From contig CM075345.1 of the NCBI GenBank assembly GCA_037693485.1, positions 2,435,501 through 2,499,500 on the forward strand: DNA of 64,000 bases, read 5' to 3'. This stretch comes from Kitagawia praeruptora (lineage: Eukaryota; Streptophyta; Magnoliopsida; Apiales; Apiaceae). Below, piece after piece: positions 10,828-21,308 of this stretch; position 1 is the stretch's first letter, and every line of letters begins with the position of its first letter. The notes under the pieces were generated by a model. That model was not told the DNA's origin. It did not search any database and saw nothing but the letters and a program-made list of their open reading frames with translations. The translations under genes were made by a program, and so were the position numbers.

Positions 10828-12524
10828 TGTTCGCACTTATTCACGCAAGAGAACGTGGTCAACAAGTAATATAGAGTAAATAAGATTCGTTCCCACAGAG
10901 ACTCGTTATATTGTCTAGCTACTCACTCACCAATGTATGATTGTTATCCGATGCTAAAACAAATAAATAAGTGGATTGTTTTATCACTAGAATCTATCTA
11001 AGAAATTATAACTAATTATCAACTGCTTAACTGAGATTTATGTCGAATTACTATTGCAAATAAAACATGGGAGTTTAGTTTCCTTAAACAATCCATCTAT
11101 AGTCTCCAAATCCCTAGCCTTGTTCATGTGATTTATTAACACCTGATCGAACACACAAAACTGATATAAGCCAACTTCCGTTAAACAAATACCATCCTAA
11201 ACAATATCCACAATAAAGATAGAAATCATTTAGTCTCCCGACTATGCCAAGTCTTCATATGTCTATAAAGAATAAAACATAATGGTTGAGGTGCAAGCAT
11301 TCAATTGATCACATAGTCGTCATAAAACGGTTAGAGTTACGACACTAATTACGAATGATATTATCACGCATAAACCTACGCTAACATGGCAAGTTCTAAA
11401 CTCTTATTTCCACTTTCGCTTCAACAAGAATTAACACACAATTACAGGAGTTAGCTACTCTCCTATAACGAATTAAATCAACCATGATAGGGTATCACAT
11501 CAATCACACTATAGGCATCAAGAAGATTCAACATATAAAATTCATGAATAAGTCCACTAAACCCCCATGACAACGAATTAGTTCATGATCGAACTAATCA
11601 TCATCATGGGTTCCAATGAAAACATGATTCTAAAATAAACAAGTAAATATAGAAGAAAGAAAGAAGGTTTAGAATTAAATCCCCAAAATAGAAGAGTACA
11701 AATGTTCCAAGAATAATCCTTGCTTGTCACTAGCTTGGAGAAATTCCTTGAAATTATGCTTGAAAAACTAGATGAAAGATTGTTGATAGTTGCTAAGAAA
11801 AACTAAGAACACGATAGATATGTTTTTTTTAGGTCTAGATATTACATAAATAGATGCCCTAAAAATAGGCCCAAAGTGTTTTGACCCGGAATAATACACA
11901 AAAATTGCCAACAGGTCCCAACAGGCGCCATAGCGCATGAATCAAGCGCAAGAGCGCTCAAAACTGCGCCACAGCGCCCCGCACAAGGCCACAGCAAGCG
12001 CAGCTGCGCCTCCCATACGCGCAACAGCGCTCAATAATCCCTGGAAACAAGCCCCGCGCAGCGCTCTTGCGCCTCTTCTCGAGCAACGGCCCTCTCCCGA
12101 GCGCAACTGCGCCCATACAACGCGCAATGGCGCCTTGAAGCTCCTGGAATCACACTCTAGCGCGCCATGGCGCCCAACACCTGCGCAATGGCGCCCCACA
12201 TCTCCTGGAATCCAACCTTTGACAACCTCCTGTGCACTAACCTGCATGCTGTTTTCCTTGACTGAACCTCATCTTTTAATTTGCTTCAACTCTACCCCTT
12301 AGCAAAAAATCATTCCACAACTCTTACACTTTAAATCAACTTTTCTTCACACATCTAAACATTCATTTCACACCACCCAAATCACCATTTAACACCGTAA
12401 CAACTTCACGACACCACCTACACAATTTACACAAAAGCGGATCAAATGACAATGAAACTTGAGAACTTGCAAACGATTAAAGTCCAAACGGAAGGTAAAT
12501 AGTGGATATAAAATCCACTTATCA
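10828..12524 (-). repeat. 3' LTR of the complete Athila element
   Basis: 1697 bp; plus-strand start TGTTCGCACTTATTC, end CCACTTATCA. Every offset matches the other LTR by exactly 10481 bases, with no indel. It contains the GCGC-dyad array (11925-12194). The open frames at 11842-12302 on both strands are readings of that array and are present in both LTRs. Confidence 0.95.
11925..12194. repeat. Array of ten GCGC-N4-GCGC dyads in the LTR
   Basis: Ten 12-base units of the form GCGC, four variable bases, GCGC lie within 270 bp of otherwise AT-rich sequence. Spacers on the plus strand are CATA, AAGA, CACA, AGCT, AACA, TCTT, AACT, AATG, CATG and AATG. The spacing between units varies, so this is not a simple tandem repeat. 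The other LTR has the same array at 22406-22675. Each unit could form a 4-bp stem with a tetraloop, and each carries several CpG sites. Confidence 0.9.
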
Positions 12525-12538
12525 AACCCCCAAACTTA
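12525..12538 (-). other. Polypurine tract of the complete Athila element
   Basis: On the minus strand TAAGTTTGGGGGTT runs directly into the LTR start TGATAAG. Confidence 0.85.
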
Positions 12539-13853
12539 AACCGTTGCTTGTCCTCAAGCAATGCAAACTAAGTTTAAAAATGATGAATGAATGCAACTAA
12601 TAACTACATGACATGATAATGCGAAAATGTCCTAATGCAATGATCCCACACAAATTATCCGAAACCAACTCAACAAGCAAACGTCTCAACGAATGCAACA
12701 ACTCCAAACAGAGCTCGACTAAGGCCCCGTATACTAACAGTACATGCTCGGAAACGTGGTGTGTGCATTTCTCACTAGAAATACTCTCGAAACTAGATCA
12801 AAAGCATAACCAATTCTTCGCCAAAACAATCACATGTTTATAAACAGAATAGACTTTAGACACTCCATAACCTAGGAACACCTCCACCCTCATCCAAGGT
12901 AGACAGAAACTCATGCTTTATTACTATACTACGACACTACATATACAATACGCATGCTTATTTAACCGTGCAATGAGTGAGACCCCAAAAGGCTTATACA
13001 GTAATACCCATGTAGCGAGTGTTAGGTCAGCAGGATCCCAGACTATAAAGCCTTAGGTCACTAGGACTAAGTCCCCTCGGACTTAATTACTCGAGTATTA
13101 AAGAGCTCACTCTGGTTAATTTTGCATTTAAATTATTTACATGACTCTTTTTTTTTCTTTTTTTTTTCTATATTTTTTTCTTTTTTTTTCTATTTTGTTT
13201 TTTTTTTTTTTTTTTTTTTAGATCTGGAATGAGCCTTTCTCATCTCCATCCCTAGACTACTCATATATAAATATGAGCTGGCTACTAGCCATATGACGCC
13301 TAGCCTTTATTGACACATATTAACAACTAGCATGAAAATTCCTGGTTTCCCCCAAACTTAGACTTTAATGTTCCTACGCTATAAAGGGAATAACGAAAAT
13401 TCTAGATATAAATAAGTGATTAAATCTCAACAACCAAACAAGGTATGACTCGATCTAGCTCAAAAGCAAACAGTGAGACCGTGAAAAGATTGTGTTCCCG
13501 ACACATGCAAATCAATTTCATAAGTACTTAAATCAACCCTCTATTCATTGTCATCACACCCAAATTAACGTCGACCTATCGAGCCAGAAACAGACACTCA
13601 TATGGAATCATATAAAATGCATGAAATGCATGAACAACATGATAATAAATCCTAATTAAAACTATATGACATGGCATCCTAAATGCAAACTAAATGGCAT
13701 GGCAAAACTAAATGCAAAAATACTAACATGAATATGCATGAATATGCAACTATATGCAATGCAACTACTCTTGATACCCTAAAATCACCCCCAAACTTAA
13801 AAATTGCAATGCCCTCATTGAAGGTAAAATTAAAGGGTACAAGAGATACTCCC
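12539..13853 (-). mobile_element. Non-coding 3' region of the complete Athila element
   Basis: 1.3 kb between the second ORF and the PPT. No gene is supported. A poly-T tract broken by single C and A bases spans 13148-13219 (A-rich in the sense of the element), matching in kind and position the A-rich tract of the other Athila at 9807-9880. Near the PPT it shares GCTTGTCCTC with the other element. Confidence 0.75.
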
Positions 13854-15116
13854 CTAGTCATCGGCATCTCCACCCTCTTCGGGTGGTGTGTCTGGTGGTG
13901 GATAGATGTGGTGCGCTCCAAAGATAGGCCATGTGACCTGGAAACCCTGCTGTTGGTACACTCCATCCAATGACTGAGTCAAGTCTGTAGCAAATCTGTG
14001 TAACATGGCATTCGTAGTATCTTGACGCCTCAACATGCGTCTGAACTGAGCATCACTAAAAACCACAGTGCCCTGACTCGCCTGTGCCTGAGAAGGTCCC
14101 GCTCGGTCTAAGTGTGGCTGCGAAGGTACCTGCTCAACCGGTGGTGGAGCACCATCCTCCTCAAAGATCTCAACATAACCCAGACCCCTCGGGTGAGGAA
14201 CACCACCCGACCACTCCGCCATCTTATTTATAGCCGCGTGCTTGATAGAACCCCTCGGCCTGAGCAGCGTCTCATCACTATGCCAACGAACACCCACATG
14301 AACACACAACTCAGCTATAATGACTGCATGTGGGATCCCACCTGTCGTACCACCCTTTAAGAACTTCAAGATATTTTGATAGACTAATTCTCCCAGATCA
14401 ATATACTTCCCATTCAAAATACCCCACAGAATGATGGCACGCTCAACACTAACATCAGTAACATGAGTAGTCGGCATTACACGAGCACAAATAAACAAGA
14501 ACCAAGCTCGAGCATACCTCGTCAAAGCAGCTGCTGGAAATGAACTCGGCGTGGTAGAACCTGCCTTATACCTCCAAACCGTACCCGGGATACACATCCC
14601 TGCAATGATAGCATCTAGGTCAACATCATCCCTAGTTTTCTGCCCCCAATCCTCAACATTCCTAGGCTTCGGTGATTGAGACAAAACACGCCGGATATAC
14701 CCAGGCTTATAAGCAACTGCCTGCCCCCTAACCATAGTGATTCCATTCTTGTCATCCTTGGCATTGGCATAAAATTCCCTAACAATGCTCAAGGGAACTG
14801 CCACCGGCTTAGCACAAAACATCACCCAACCCAACTCCCTAACCATAGCACTCAATTCACCATCCTCAACCGAAGGCTCAAAACCCCTCTCCTGAACCAC
14901 AGCTCTTGACAATAAATTTTCGAACTCATCTTGAGCCGCCTTAGAAACAAATTTATCAACATCATAATTCGGCGCCACCTCCTCCTCCGAACTACTACTA
15001 CTCGGCACACGGACTCTTTTAGGAGCCATACCACTCTTAGAACAACCCAATGTCAACAAACACCCAACAAATCCACAATATAGGATAAACAATTCACAAT
15101 ATATCTCCACACACAA
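13854..15116 (-). CDS. Athila downstream ORF (plant transposon protein of the kind found after Athila pol)
   Basis: 420 codons downstream of pol, in the position where Athila elements carry their extra, sometimes called env-like, ORF. The likely start is MAPKRVRVPSSSSSEEE at 15029 (391 residues). An upstream in-frame ATG at 15116 would add 29 residues with a hydrophobic stretch (CELFILYCGFVGCLLTLGC) that could act as a signal or membrane segment. The body has a serine/acidic start, a globular middle with SIVREFYANA, GILNGKYIDL and GIPHAVIIAELC, and a Pro/Gln-rich C-terminal part. The middle matches what I recall of a family annotated in databases as putative plant transposon protein. I see no fusion peptide or C-terminal membrane anchor, so an envelope role is not supported. 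Its function is unknown. Confidence 0.75.
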   Translation of the reverse strand: MCVEIYCELFILYCGFVGCLLTLGCSKSGMAPKRVRVPSSSSSEEEVAPNYDVDKFVSKAAQDEFENLLSRAVVQERGFEPSVEDGELSAMVRELGWVMFCAKPVAVPLSIVREFYANAKDDKNGITMVRGQAVAYKPGYIRRVLSQSPKPRNVEDWGQKTRDDVDLDAIIAGMCIPGTVWRYKAGSTTPSSFPAAALTRYARAWFLFICARVMPTTHVTDVSVERAIILWGILNGKYIDLGELVYQNILKFLKGGTTGGIPHAVIIAELCVHVGVRWHSDETLLRPRGSIKHAAINKMAEWSGGVPHPRGLGYVEIFEEDGAPPPVEQVPSQPHLDRAGPSQAQASQGTVVFSDAQFRRMLRRQDTTNAMLHRFATDLTQSLDGVYQQQGFQVTWPIFGAHHIYPPPDTPPEEGGDADD

Positions 15117-15473
15117 TATCCCAATTCCAACAATTCAATTCACTAAATAATGAACTAAGAAAGAATATTACCACTTGAATTGAAGATGAGAACCTTGAAA
15201 GCACTCCCCCAAACTTGAATTAGAGAAACCTTGAAGCTTGAATGGAGTTTGAATGATTTGGAATAAAGAGGGGATTTGTGTGTATAGGTAATTATGTAGA
15301 GATAATTAATGGGATAAGATTTGAGATGGGGTTTGGAAGATGTAGGAATTGAAATTAGATTTTGGGTGAGATATAGATTTTAGGTAGAGAGAGTTTTAGG
15401 TTTAGGAGAAGAAAAGATGTGGGTGAATGTATATAATGGGGCGGCTGGGACTTTTGTGTATACACGGTTTTGT

Positions 15474-15510
<37 letters not shown>

Positions 15511-15517
15511 AGGGGCC

Positions 15518-15657
15518 GCGCCATTGCGCCATAGGAAGGCGCCCTTGCGCATCAACCCTCCTGGTTTCAGTTGCTCGGGCGCTGCTGCGCATGTGGCTAG
15601 CGCAGTTGCGCGTGTTGTGCCCTGGAAGTCTGGCGCTTCAACTGGGCGCTATTGCGC
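15518..15657. repeat. Second set of GCGC-N4-GCGC dyads, in the post-pol spacer
   Basis: Five dyads with plus-strand spacers CATT, CCTT, TGCT, AGTT and TATT, plus one lone GCGC. The spacers end in TT or CT on the plus strand, the pattern seen on the minus strand of the LTR array, so the patch looks like the LTR motif in the opposite orientation. Confidence 0.85.
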
Positions 15658-15674
15658 TTGGTTCCCCCTGCTAT

Positions 15675-15713
<39 letters not shown>

Positions 15714-15732
15714 CAAATAATACACCAAACGC

Positions 15733-15781
15733 GTGGGTTGCCTCCCACGAAGCGCTCTTTTTACGTCATTAGCTTGACGTA
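15733..15781 (-). other. Conserved Athila post-pol block
   Basis: In the sense of the element: ACGTCAAGCTAATGACGT, an A-rich link, GCGCTTCGTGGGAGGCAACC. It begins a dozen bases after the pol stop, as in the other Athila at 7821-7869. Confidence 0.7.
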
Positions 15782-15792
15782 GCTCCATTTCC

Positions 15793-18700
15793 TTAATTTG
15801 CACAAATTAGAACCGCAGTCTCAATTTCACGATTCAACTTCTCTCCAAAATATGGTTTCAACCGCTGACCATTGACCTTGAACGACTGATCCGGTAACTT
15901 GTCAAAAATCTCCACTGCCCCATGTTGAAAAACTGTTTTGACTGTGAATGGGCCTGACCAACGTGACTTCAACTTCCCTGGAAATAACCGAAGCCGAGAG
16001 TTATACAACAAAACCAATTGTCCGGGTACAAACGTCTTAAGAACCAACCGACGATCATGCCACCTTTTTACTTTCTCTTTGTAGAGTTTGTTGTTCTCAT
16101 AAGCTTGCAAACGGAACTCGTCCATTTCATTCAACTGAACCATACGCCTCTCACCTGCTACTGTAAGATCAAAATTCAGCTTCTTCAATGCCCAATAAGC
16201 CTTGTGCTCTAACTCAGCTGGAAGATGGCAAGCTTTCCCATACACTAGTTGAAATGGTGACATTCCCAACGGCGTTTTATAGGCTGTCCGATAAGCCCAC
16301 ACTGCTTCATCCAGCTTCAATGCCCAATCCTTCCTAGAAGGACTAACTACCTTCTCAAGAATCCGTTTAATTTCGCGATTAGAGACCTCGGCTTGCCCAT
16401 TGGTTTGAGGATGATAAGCTGTAGCAACTCGATGATTGATGTTATAGCGTGCCATCAGAGATGTAAACTTCCGATTGCAAAAATGTGTACCCTCATCACT
16501 GATTATTACTCGTGGAGTGCCAAATCGAGTAAATATGTTCTTGTGGAGAAAATTGAGCACCACCTTAGCATCATTCGTTGGAAGTGCTTTGACCTCCACC
16601 CACTTAGACACATAATCCACGGCCAGAAGAATATATTGATTACCACATGACGGAATGAACGGTCCCATGAAGTCGATTCCCCACACGTCAAAGATCTCTA
16701 CCTCCAACATGACATTTAGAGGCATCTCGTCCCTACGAGAAATATTACCAACTCGCTGACATCGATCGCACCTCAACACAAACTGATGAGCATCCTTGAA
16801 TAGAGTTGGCCAATAGAACCCTGCTTGAAGAATACGTGTGGCTGTCTTCTCACCTGCATAATGACCTCCATAAGCTGTAGCATGAAAATCACTTAGAATA
16901 GCCTCGGTCTCACCGTAAGGAACACAACGCCTAATAATCTGATCAGCTCCTTGCTTGAACAAAAACGGTTCATCCCAAATATATTGCTTGACATCGTGCA
17001 AAAATTTCTTCCTTTGAGCATGAGAGAGCTCAGGTGGAATGATGTTGCTTACTAGATAATTCACGAAGTCTGCAAACCATGGTTCATCATCTTGCACTTT
17101 GAATAATTGCTCATCAGGGAAGAACTCATTAATGACCGTGTTGTCTTTAGGTGACTTGCCATGATCTTCCAATCTAGAGAGATGGTCAGCTACCTGATTC
17201 TCCGTCCCCTTTCTATCCTTAATTTCCACATCGAATTCTTGTAACAGAAGAACCCAACGAATCAATCTTGGCTTAGAATCCTTCTTCGCAAGGAGATAGC
17301 GAATGGCAGCATGATCCGTATAAACTGTCACCTTTGTACCAAGCAGATAAGAGCGAAACTTTTCAAACCCGTAGACAATAGCAAGTAGTTCCTTCTCAGT
17401 GGTAGTGTAGTTCAACTGAGCATCAGTTAGTGTTTTACTTGCATAGTAAATAACGTGGAACACTTTTTCTTTCCTTTGGCCTAGAACGGCCCCAAGTGCA
17501 TAATCGCTGGCATCACACATCAAAGCAAATGGTTGACTCCAATCAGGAGCTGTAATAACTGGAGCAGAAATTAGTTTCTTCTTCAAGATCTCAAACGCAT
17601 GTGAACAAGCCTCATCAAACTTGAATGGCACATCTTTTTCCAAAAGATTGCATAACGGCTTAGAAATTTTAGAGAAATCCTTTATGAAGCGCCTGTAGAA
17701 TCCCGCATGACCAAGGAAGCTGCGAATACCCTTGACTGAGACAGGGGCAGGAAGGTTCTCAATAGTCTCCACCTTTGCTTTGTCAACTTCCAAACCTTTA
17801 CACGACACCTTGTGTCCCAGAATGACACCTTCTTGCACCATGAAATGGCACTTTTCCCAATTTAGAACAAGATTCGTCTCCACACAACGTTTTAGAACCA
17901 AACTCAAGTTTTCCAAGCACTCATCAAAAGAATCCCCAAAGACTGAGAAGTCGTCCATGAATACTTCCACATTAATTCCAATCATGTCAGAGAAGATGGC
18001 CATCATGCACCTTTGAAAAGTAGCTGGTGCACCACACAACCCGAAAGAAACACGTCTGAATGCGAATGTACCAAATGGACAAGTGAATGTAGTCTTCTCC
18101 TGATCCTCGGGTGCTATGCAAATCTGATTGTAACCAGAATACCCATCAAGCAAGCAATAGTACTGATGTCCAGCCAATCTGTCGAGCATCTGATCAATGA
18201 ATGGAAGTGGGAAATGATCTTTCCGAGTGGCCTTGTTCAATTTCCGATAATCCATGCAAATCCTCCAACCCGTAACTGTTCGCGTAGGAATGAGCTCGTT
18301 CTTCTCATTAGTCACCACTGTCATGCCCCCCTTCTTAGGCACACACTGTACCGGACTCACCCAAGAACTATCAGAGATCGGGTAGATAATGCCCGCGTCA
18401 AGCCATTTAAGAATTTCCTTTTTCACAACTTCTTTCATGACAGGATTCAGTCTCCTTTGATTATCAACTGTAGGGTTAGCTCCCTCTATCAAAGGAATTT
18501 TGTGCATGCAGTACGACGGACTGATACCCTTGATGTCTGCTATAGTCCACCCAATGGCTGATTTGGAATCCCTTAAGATTCGCAATAGTTTTTCCTCTTC
18601 TATTCCTGAAAGCTGAGAAGATATAATAACAGGTAAAGTAGAAGAATCACCAAGATAGGCATACCTCAAATGTTCAGGCAATGGCTTAAGTTCCAATGTA

Positions 18701-21168
18701 GGTGCTTCCTCAATGGATGGCTTAAGTCTAACATGAGACTTTTTCAATTCTGACAACCCCAATGATTCAAATGAGCTTTGAAACTTCTTCCATGGTGATG
18801 CATTAAGATACTTCAATTGTTCTTCATCCTCTTCGGTCTCAACCTCCAAGTCATTAGCAAGAACTCTTTCCAACACATCAGCTTTGATCAAGTGTTGAGT
18901 TGCGGGGTTAACCACCTTGTCGACCATATCAATTTTGAAACACTCTTCATCGTCAGTTGGAAGCTTCATTGCATTGAAAACATTAAAAGTGACATCTTGA
19001 TCGTGCACCCTCATAGTGAGTTCCCCCTTTTGGACATCGATAAGAGTTCGGCCTGTCGCCAAGAATGGTCGTCCCAAGATGATAGGGATCTTCTTGTCTT
19101 CCTCGAAGTCAAGAATAACAAAGTCGGCTGGAAAGATAAGCTTGTCGACCTTCACCAAAACATCCTCAACTATCCCTCGCGGATAAGTAACAGAACGGTC
19201 AGCAAGTTGTAGAGTCATGGTAGTGGGCTTTGGCTCTGGAAGACCAAGTTGCATGAAAACTGATAAGGGCATGAGATTAATACTTGCACCCAAATCACAC
19301 AAACATTTGCTGAATGAGAGGTCTCCAATAGTGCATGGAATGGTGAAGCTTCCCGGATCCTTCAACTTAGGAGGCAACTTTTGTTGCAAGATGGCACTAC
19401 ATTCCTCCGTCAAGGCAACGGTCTCTAACTCCTCAAGTTTCAATTTCTTCGAGAGAATACCCTTCATGAACTTCGCATAGCTCGGCATTTGCTCAAGAGC
19501 CTCCGCAAATGGTATGTTAATCTGCAGCTTCTTGAATACATCCAAGAACTTAGCGAATTGCTTGTCTAACTTTTGCCTTTGAATTCGTTTTGGGAATGGA
19601 GGAGGTGGAAACACCTTATCTTCTACTTCTTTTTGAGAATTAACACTCTTGTGAATGATAGGAGTTGAAGGAGTAGCATTAGGAAGCGAATCAGAACCAG
19701 ATTCGACCTCAACTGAAGATTCAAGTTTTTCCTCGGTTGCTTTTTCTTCGTTCTGACCTTGTAGACTTCTTCCTGATCGTAATGTTATTGCCTGAACCTG
19801 TTCCTTTTGATCTTTCTTGCCTGGATTCACCTCTGTGTCACTCGGAAGCGTTCCTGGTTGACGGTTCAACAAGGCATTGGCTAGCTGGCCAATTTGATTC
19901 TCTAAAGTTTTCAATGACACTGCCTGACTCTTATACATCATCCGAAGCTCTTCCAATTCCGACTTCTCAGACTGAGTCAATGAAGTTCCTTGAGATGGTT
20001 GAAAACCCGGTGGATTGAATGGTTGCCTTGGAGCATAAGGTGGTGGTTGATAGTTCTGATTACTTGGCCTTGCATTGAACTGCTGATTTTGTGGTTGCTG
20101 AGCACCTCCCTGATTGTTGCTCCAACTGAAGTTAGGATGATTCCGATTGTTGGGATGATAAAATTGTGGCACTGGTTGCTGAGATCTTTGAAAATTTCCA
20201 ACAAATTGTGCGGATTCAGCTGAGATAGCACACATATTTGTGTCATGCGCCCCTGCACACAATTCACACACCATAGCAACCTGATTAGTCCCAAGATTAG
20301 AAAGGGAATCTACCTTCATTGTCAACGCTTTGAGTTGGGCAGCAATAGCGGTAGCTGCATCCAAGTCAAGAACTCCGGCCACTTTAGCAGGTGGCAAGCG
20401 TTGAGTAGGATTCTGAAACTCATTGGCCGACATCATTTCAATCAGATTGTAAGCATCCTCATAGCTTTTTGCCCATAGCGCACCTCCAGAAGCTGCATCT
20501 AACATAGGCCGGGACTGAACTCCCAACCCGTTATAGAAATTGCTGATTATCATCCAATCCGGCATTCCATGATGAGGACAACGTGCCAATATCTCCTTGT
20601 ACCTCTCCCAAGCTTCTCCCAAAGATTCCTGGGAATGCTGAGCAAACTGAGAAATGGCATTCCTGTAAGCTGCTGTCTTCGCCATGGAGAAATACTTAGT
20701 CAAGAACTTTTGAGCACAGTCTGCCCATGTTGTAATAGAGCCTGATGGCATAGAATGTAACCAACTCTTGGCTTTATCCTTAAGAGAGAAAGGAAATAGC
20801 CTCAATCTGATTGCGTCATCTGTAACTCCGTTGAATTTGAAGGTGTCACAGATCTCAAGGAAGTCCCTAATATGAGCATTGGGATCTTCAGCAGGACTAC
20901 CCCCAAACTGGACTGTGTTCTGAATCATCTGAATGATGTTTGGCCTTAGCTCGAAATTGTTAGACCCTATAGCTGGGCGAACAATACTAGTATGGATGTC
21001 CTCCACTTTCGGCTGAGAGAATTCACTCAAAGCCTTCGCTGCTTGTTCTTGATTAGCCATAACTTCCTTTGCTTCAAGATTGTCTTTTAAATCGAAATCA
21101 AGTCTTCTCCTAGCTAGTTCTTCTGTACGTGCTAGTTCGTCTCTACGTGCACGAGCTCGTGTACGCAT
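15793..21168 (-). CDS. Athila Gag-Pol polyprotein (capsid, protease, RT, RNase H, integrase), intact
   Basis: One open frame of 1791 residues from MRTRARARRD at 21168, chosen because it is the first ATG after the PBS and matches the start of the other Athila gag. Order, with approximate residues: capsid (60-270), zinc-knuckle-like CELCAGAHDTNMC (about 300), Pro/Gln-rich linker, protease with CDLGASINLMP (about 620), reverse transcriptase with FMDDFSVFGD (about 1070), RNase H with MCDASDYALGAVLG (about 1217) and the TDHAAIRYL motif. Integrase follows, with an HHCC zinc finger (HATAYGGHYAGEKT to CDRCQRVG, about 1425-1480) and a core with WGIDFMGP, SDEGTHF and NGQAEVSNRE supplying the D, D and E residues. 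The C-terminal part has the beta-rich RLRLFPGKLKSRWSGPF segment of gypsy integrases. All catalytic motifs are present and no stop interrupts the frame. Expression is presumably driven from the 5' LTR at 21309-23005. Confidence 0.96.
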   Translation of the reverse strand: MRTRARARRDELARTEELARRRLDFDLKDNLEAKEVMANQEQAAKALSEFSQPKVEDIHTSIVRPAIGSNNFELRPNIIQMIQNTVQFGGSPAEDPNAHIRDFLEICDTFKFNGVTDDAIRLRLFPFSLKDKAKSWLHSMPSGSITTWADCAQKFLTKYFSMAKTAAYRNAISQFAQHSQESLGEAWERYKEILARCPHHGMPDWMIISNFYNGLGVQSRPMLDAASGGALWAKSYEDAYNLIEMMSANEFQNPTQRLPPAKVAGVLDLDAATAIAAQLKALTMKVDSLSNLGTNQVAMVCELCAGAHDTNMCAISAESAQFVGNFQRSQQPVPQFYHPNNRNHPNFSWSNNQGGAQQPQNQQFNARPSNQNYQPPPYAPRQPFNPPGFQPSQGTSLTQSEKSELEELRMMYKSQAVSLKTLENQIGQLANALLNRQPGTLPSDTEVNPGKKDQKEQVQAITLRSGRSLQGQNEEKATEEKLESSVEVESGSDSLPNATPSTPIIHKSVNSQKEVEDKVFPPPPFPKRIQRQKLDKQFAKFLDVFKKLQINIPFAEALEQMPSYAKFMKGILSKKLKLEELETVALTEECSAILQQKLPPKLKDPGSFTIPCTIGDLSFSKCLCDLGASINLMPLSVFMQLGLPEPKPTTMTLQLADRSVTYPRGIVEDVLVKVDKLIFPADFVILDFEEDKKIPIILGRPFLATGRTLIDVQKGELTMRVHDQDVTFNVFNAMKLPTDDEECFKIDMVDKVVNPATQHLIKADVLERVLANDLEVETEEDEEQLKYLNASPWKKFQSSFESLGLSELKKSHVRLKPSIEEAPTLELKPLPEHLRYAYLGDSSTLPVIISSQLSGIEEEKLLRILRDSKSAIGWTIADIKGISPSYCMHKIPLIEGANPTVDNQRRLNPVMKEVVKKEILKWLDAGIIYPISDSSWVSPVQCVPKKGGMTVVTNEKNELIPTRTVTGWRICMDYRKLNKATRKDHFPLPFIDQMLDRLAGHQYYCLLDGYSGYNQICIAPEDQEKTTFTCPFGTFAFRRVSFGLCGAPATFQRCMMAIFSDMIGINVEVFMDDFSVFGDSFDECLENLSLVLKRCVETNLVLNWEKCHFMVQEGVILGHKVSCKGLEVDKAKVETIENLPAPVSVKGIRSFLGHAGFYRRFIKDFSKISKPLCNLLEKDVPFKFDEACSHAFEILKKKLISAPVITAPDWSQPFALMCDASDYALGAVLGQRKEKVFHVIYYASKTLTDAQLNYTTTEKELLAIVYGFEKFRSYLLGTKVTVYTDHAAIRYLLAKKDSKPRLIRWVLLLQEFDVEIKDRKGTENQVADHLSRLEDHGKSPKDNTVINEFFPDEQLFKVQDDEPWFADFVNYLVSNIIPPELSHAQRKKFLHDVKQYIWDEPFLFKQGADQIIRRCVPYGETEAILSDFHATAYGGHYAGEKTATRILQAGFYWPTLFKDAHQFVLRCDRCQRVGNISRRDEMPLNVMLEVEIFDVWGIDFMGPFIPSCGNQYILLAVDYVSKWVEVKALPTNDAKVVLNFLHKNIFTRFGTPRVIISDEGTHFCNRKFTSLMARYNINHRVATAYHPQTNGQAEVSNREIKRILEKVVSPSRKDWALKLDEAVWAYRTAYKTPLGMSPFQLVYGKACHLPAELEHKAYWALKKLNFDLTVAGERRMVQLNEMDEFRLQAYENNKLYKEKVKRWHDRRLVLKTFVPGQLVLLYNSRLRLFPGKLKSRWSGPFTVKTVFQHGAVEIFDKLPDQSFKVNGQRLKPYFGEKLNREIETAVLICAN

Positions 21169-21284
21169 AAACTCTCAACAAGTACCTGAAATTTACCAAC
21201 AAGAAATTTTATGAAAACGTCCTAGTCACCGAAATTCAATGACCACTGATGGCAAATATTGAAACTAAACAAAATAAAACCGCG

Positions 21285-21302
21285 TCCCCGGCAGCGGCGC
21301 CA
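21285..21302 (-). other. Primer-binding site of the complete Athila element
   Basis: On the minus strand TGGCGCCGCTGCCGGGGA starts six bases after the end of the 5' LTR; tRNA-Asp type as in the other Athila. The 116 bases between it and the gag start are an untranslated leader. Confidence 0.85.
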
Positions 21303-21308
21303 AAAACT

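Larger units (their letters stand above)
15117..15792 (-). mobile_element. Spacer between Athila pol and the downstream ORF
   Basis: It holds, in the sense of the element: the conserved post-pol block (15781-15733), an A run (15713-15679), a GC-rich patch with five GCGC-N4-GCGC dyads (15657-15518), a second A run (15505-15478) and an AT-rich leader to the ORF. No gene is supported; open frames here are homopolymer-driven. Confidence 0.75.

Noticed and set aside
11842..12302. Overlapping 121- and 101-codon frames on both strands, repeated in both LTRs
   Set aside because: They are readings of the GCGC-rich array, whose lack of stops follows from composition; Ala/Arg-rich low-complexity products.
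13854..15116. True retroviral envelope gene
   Set aside because: No fusion peptide, no C-terminal membrane anchor and no glycoprotein-like cysteine pattern; only position and an optional hydrophobic start recall env.
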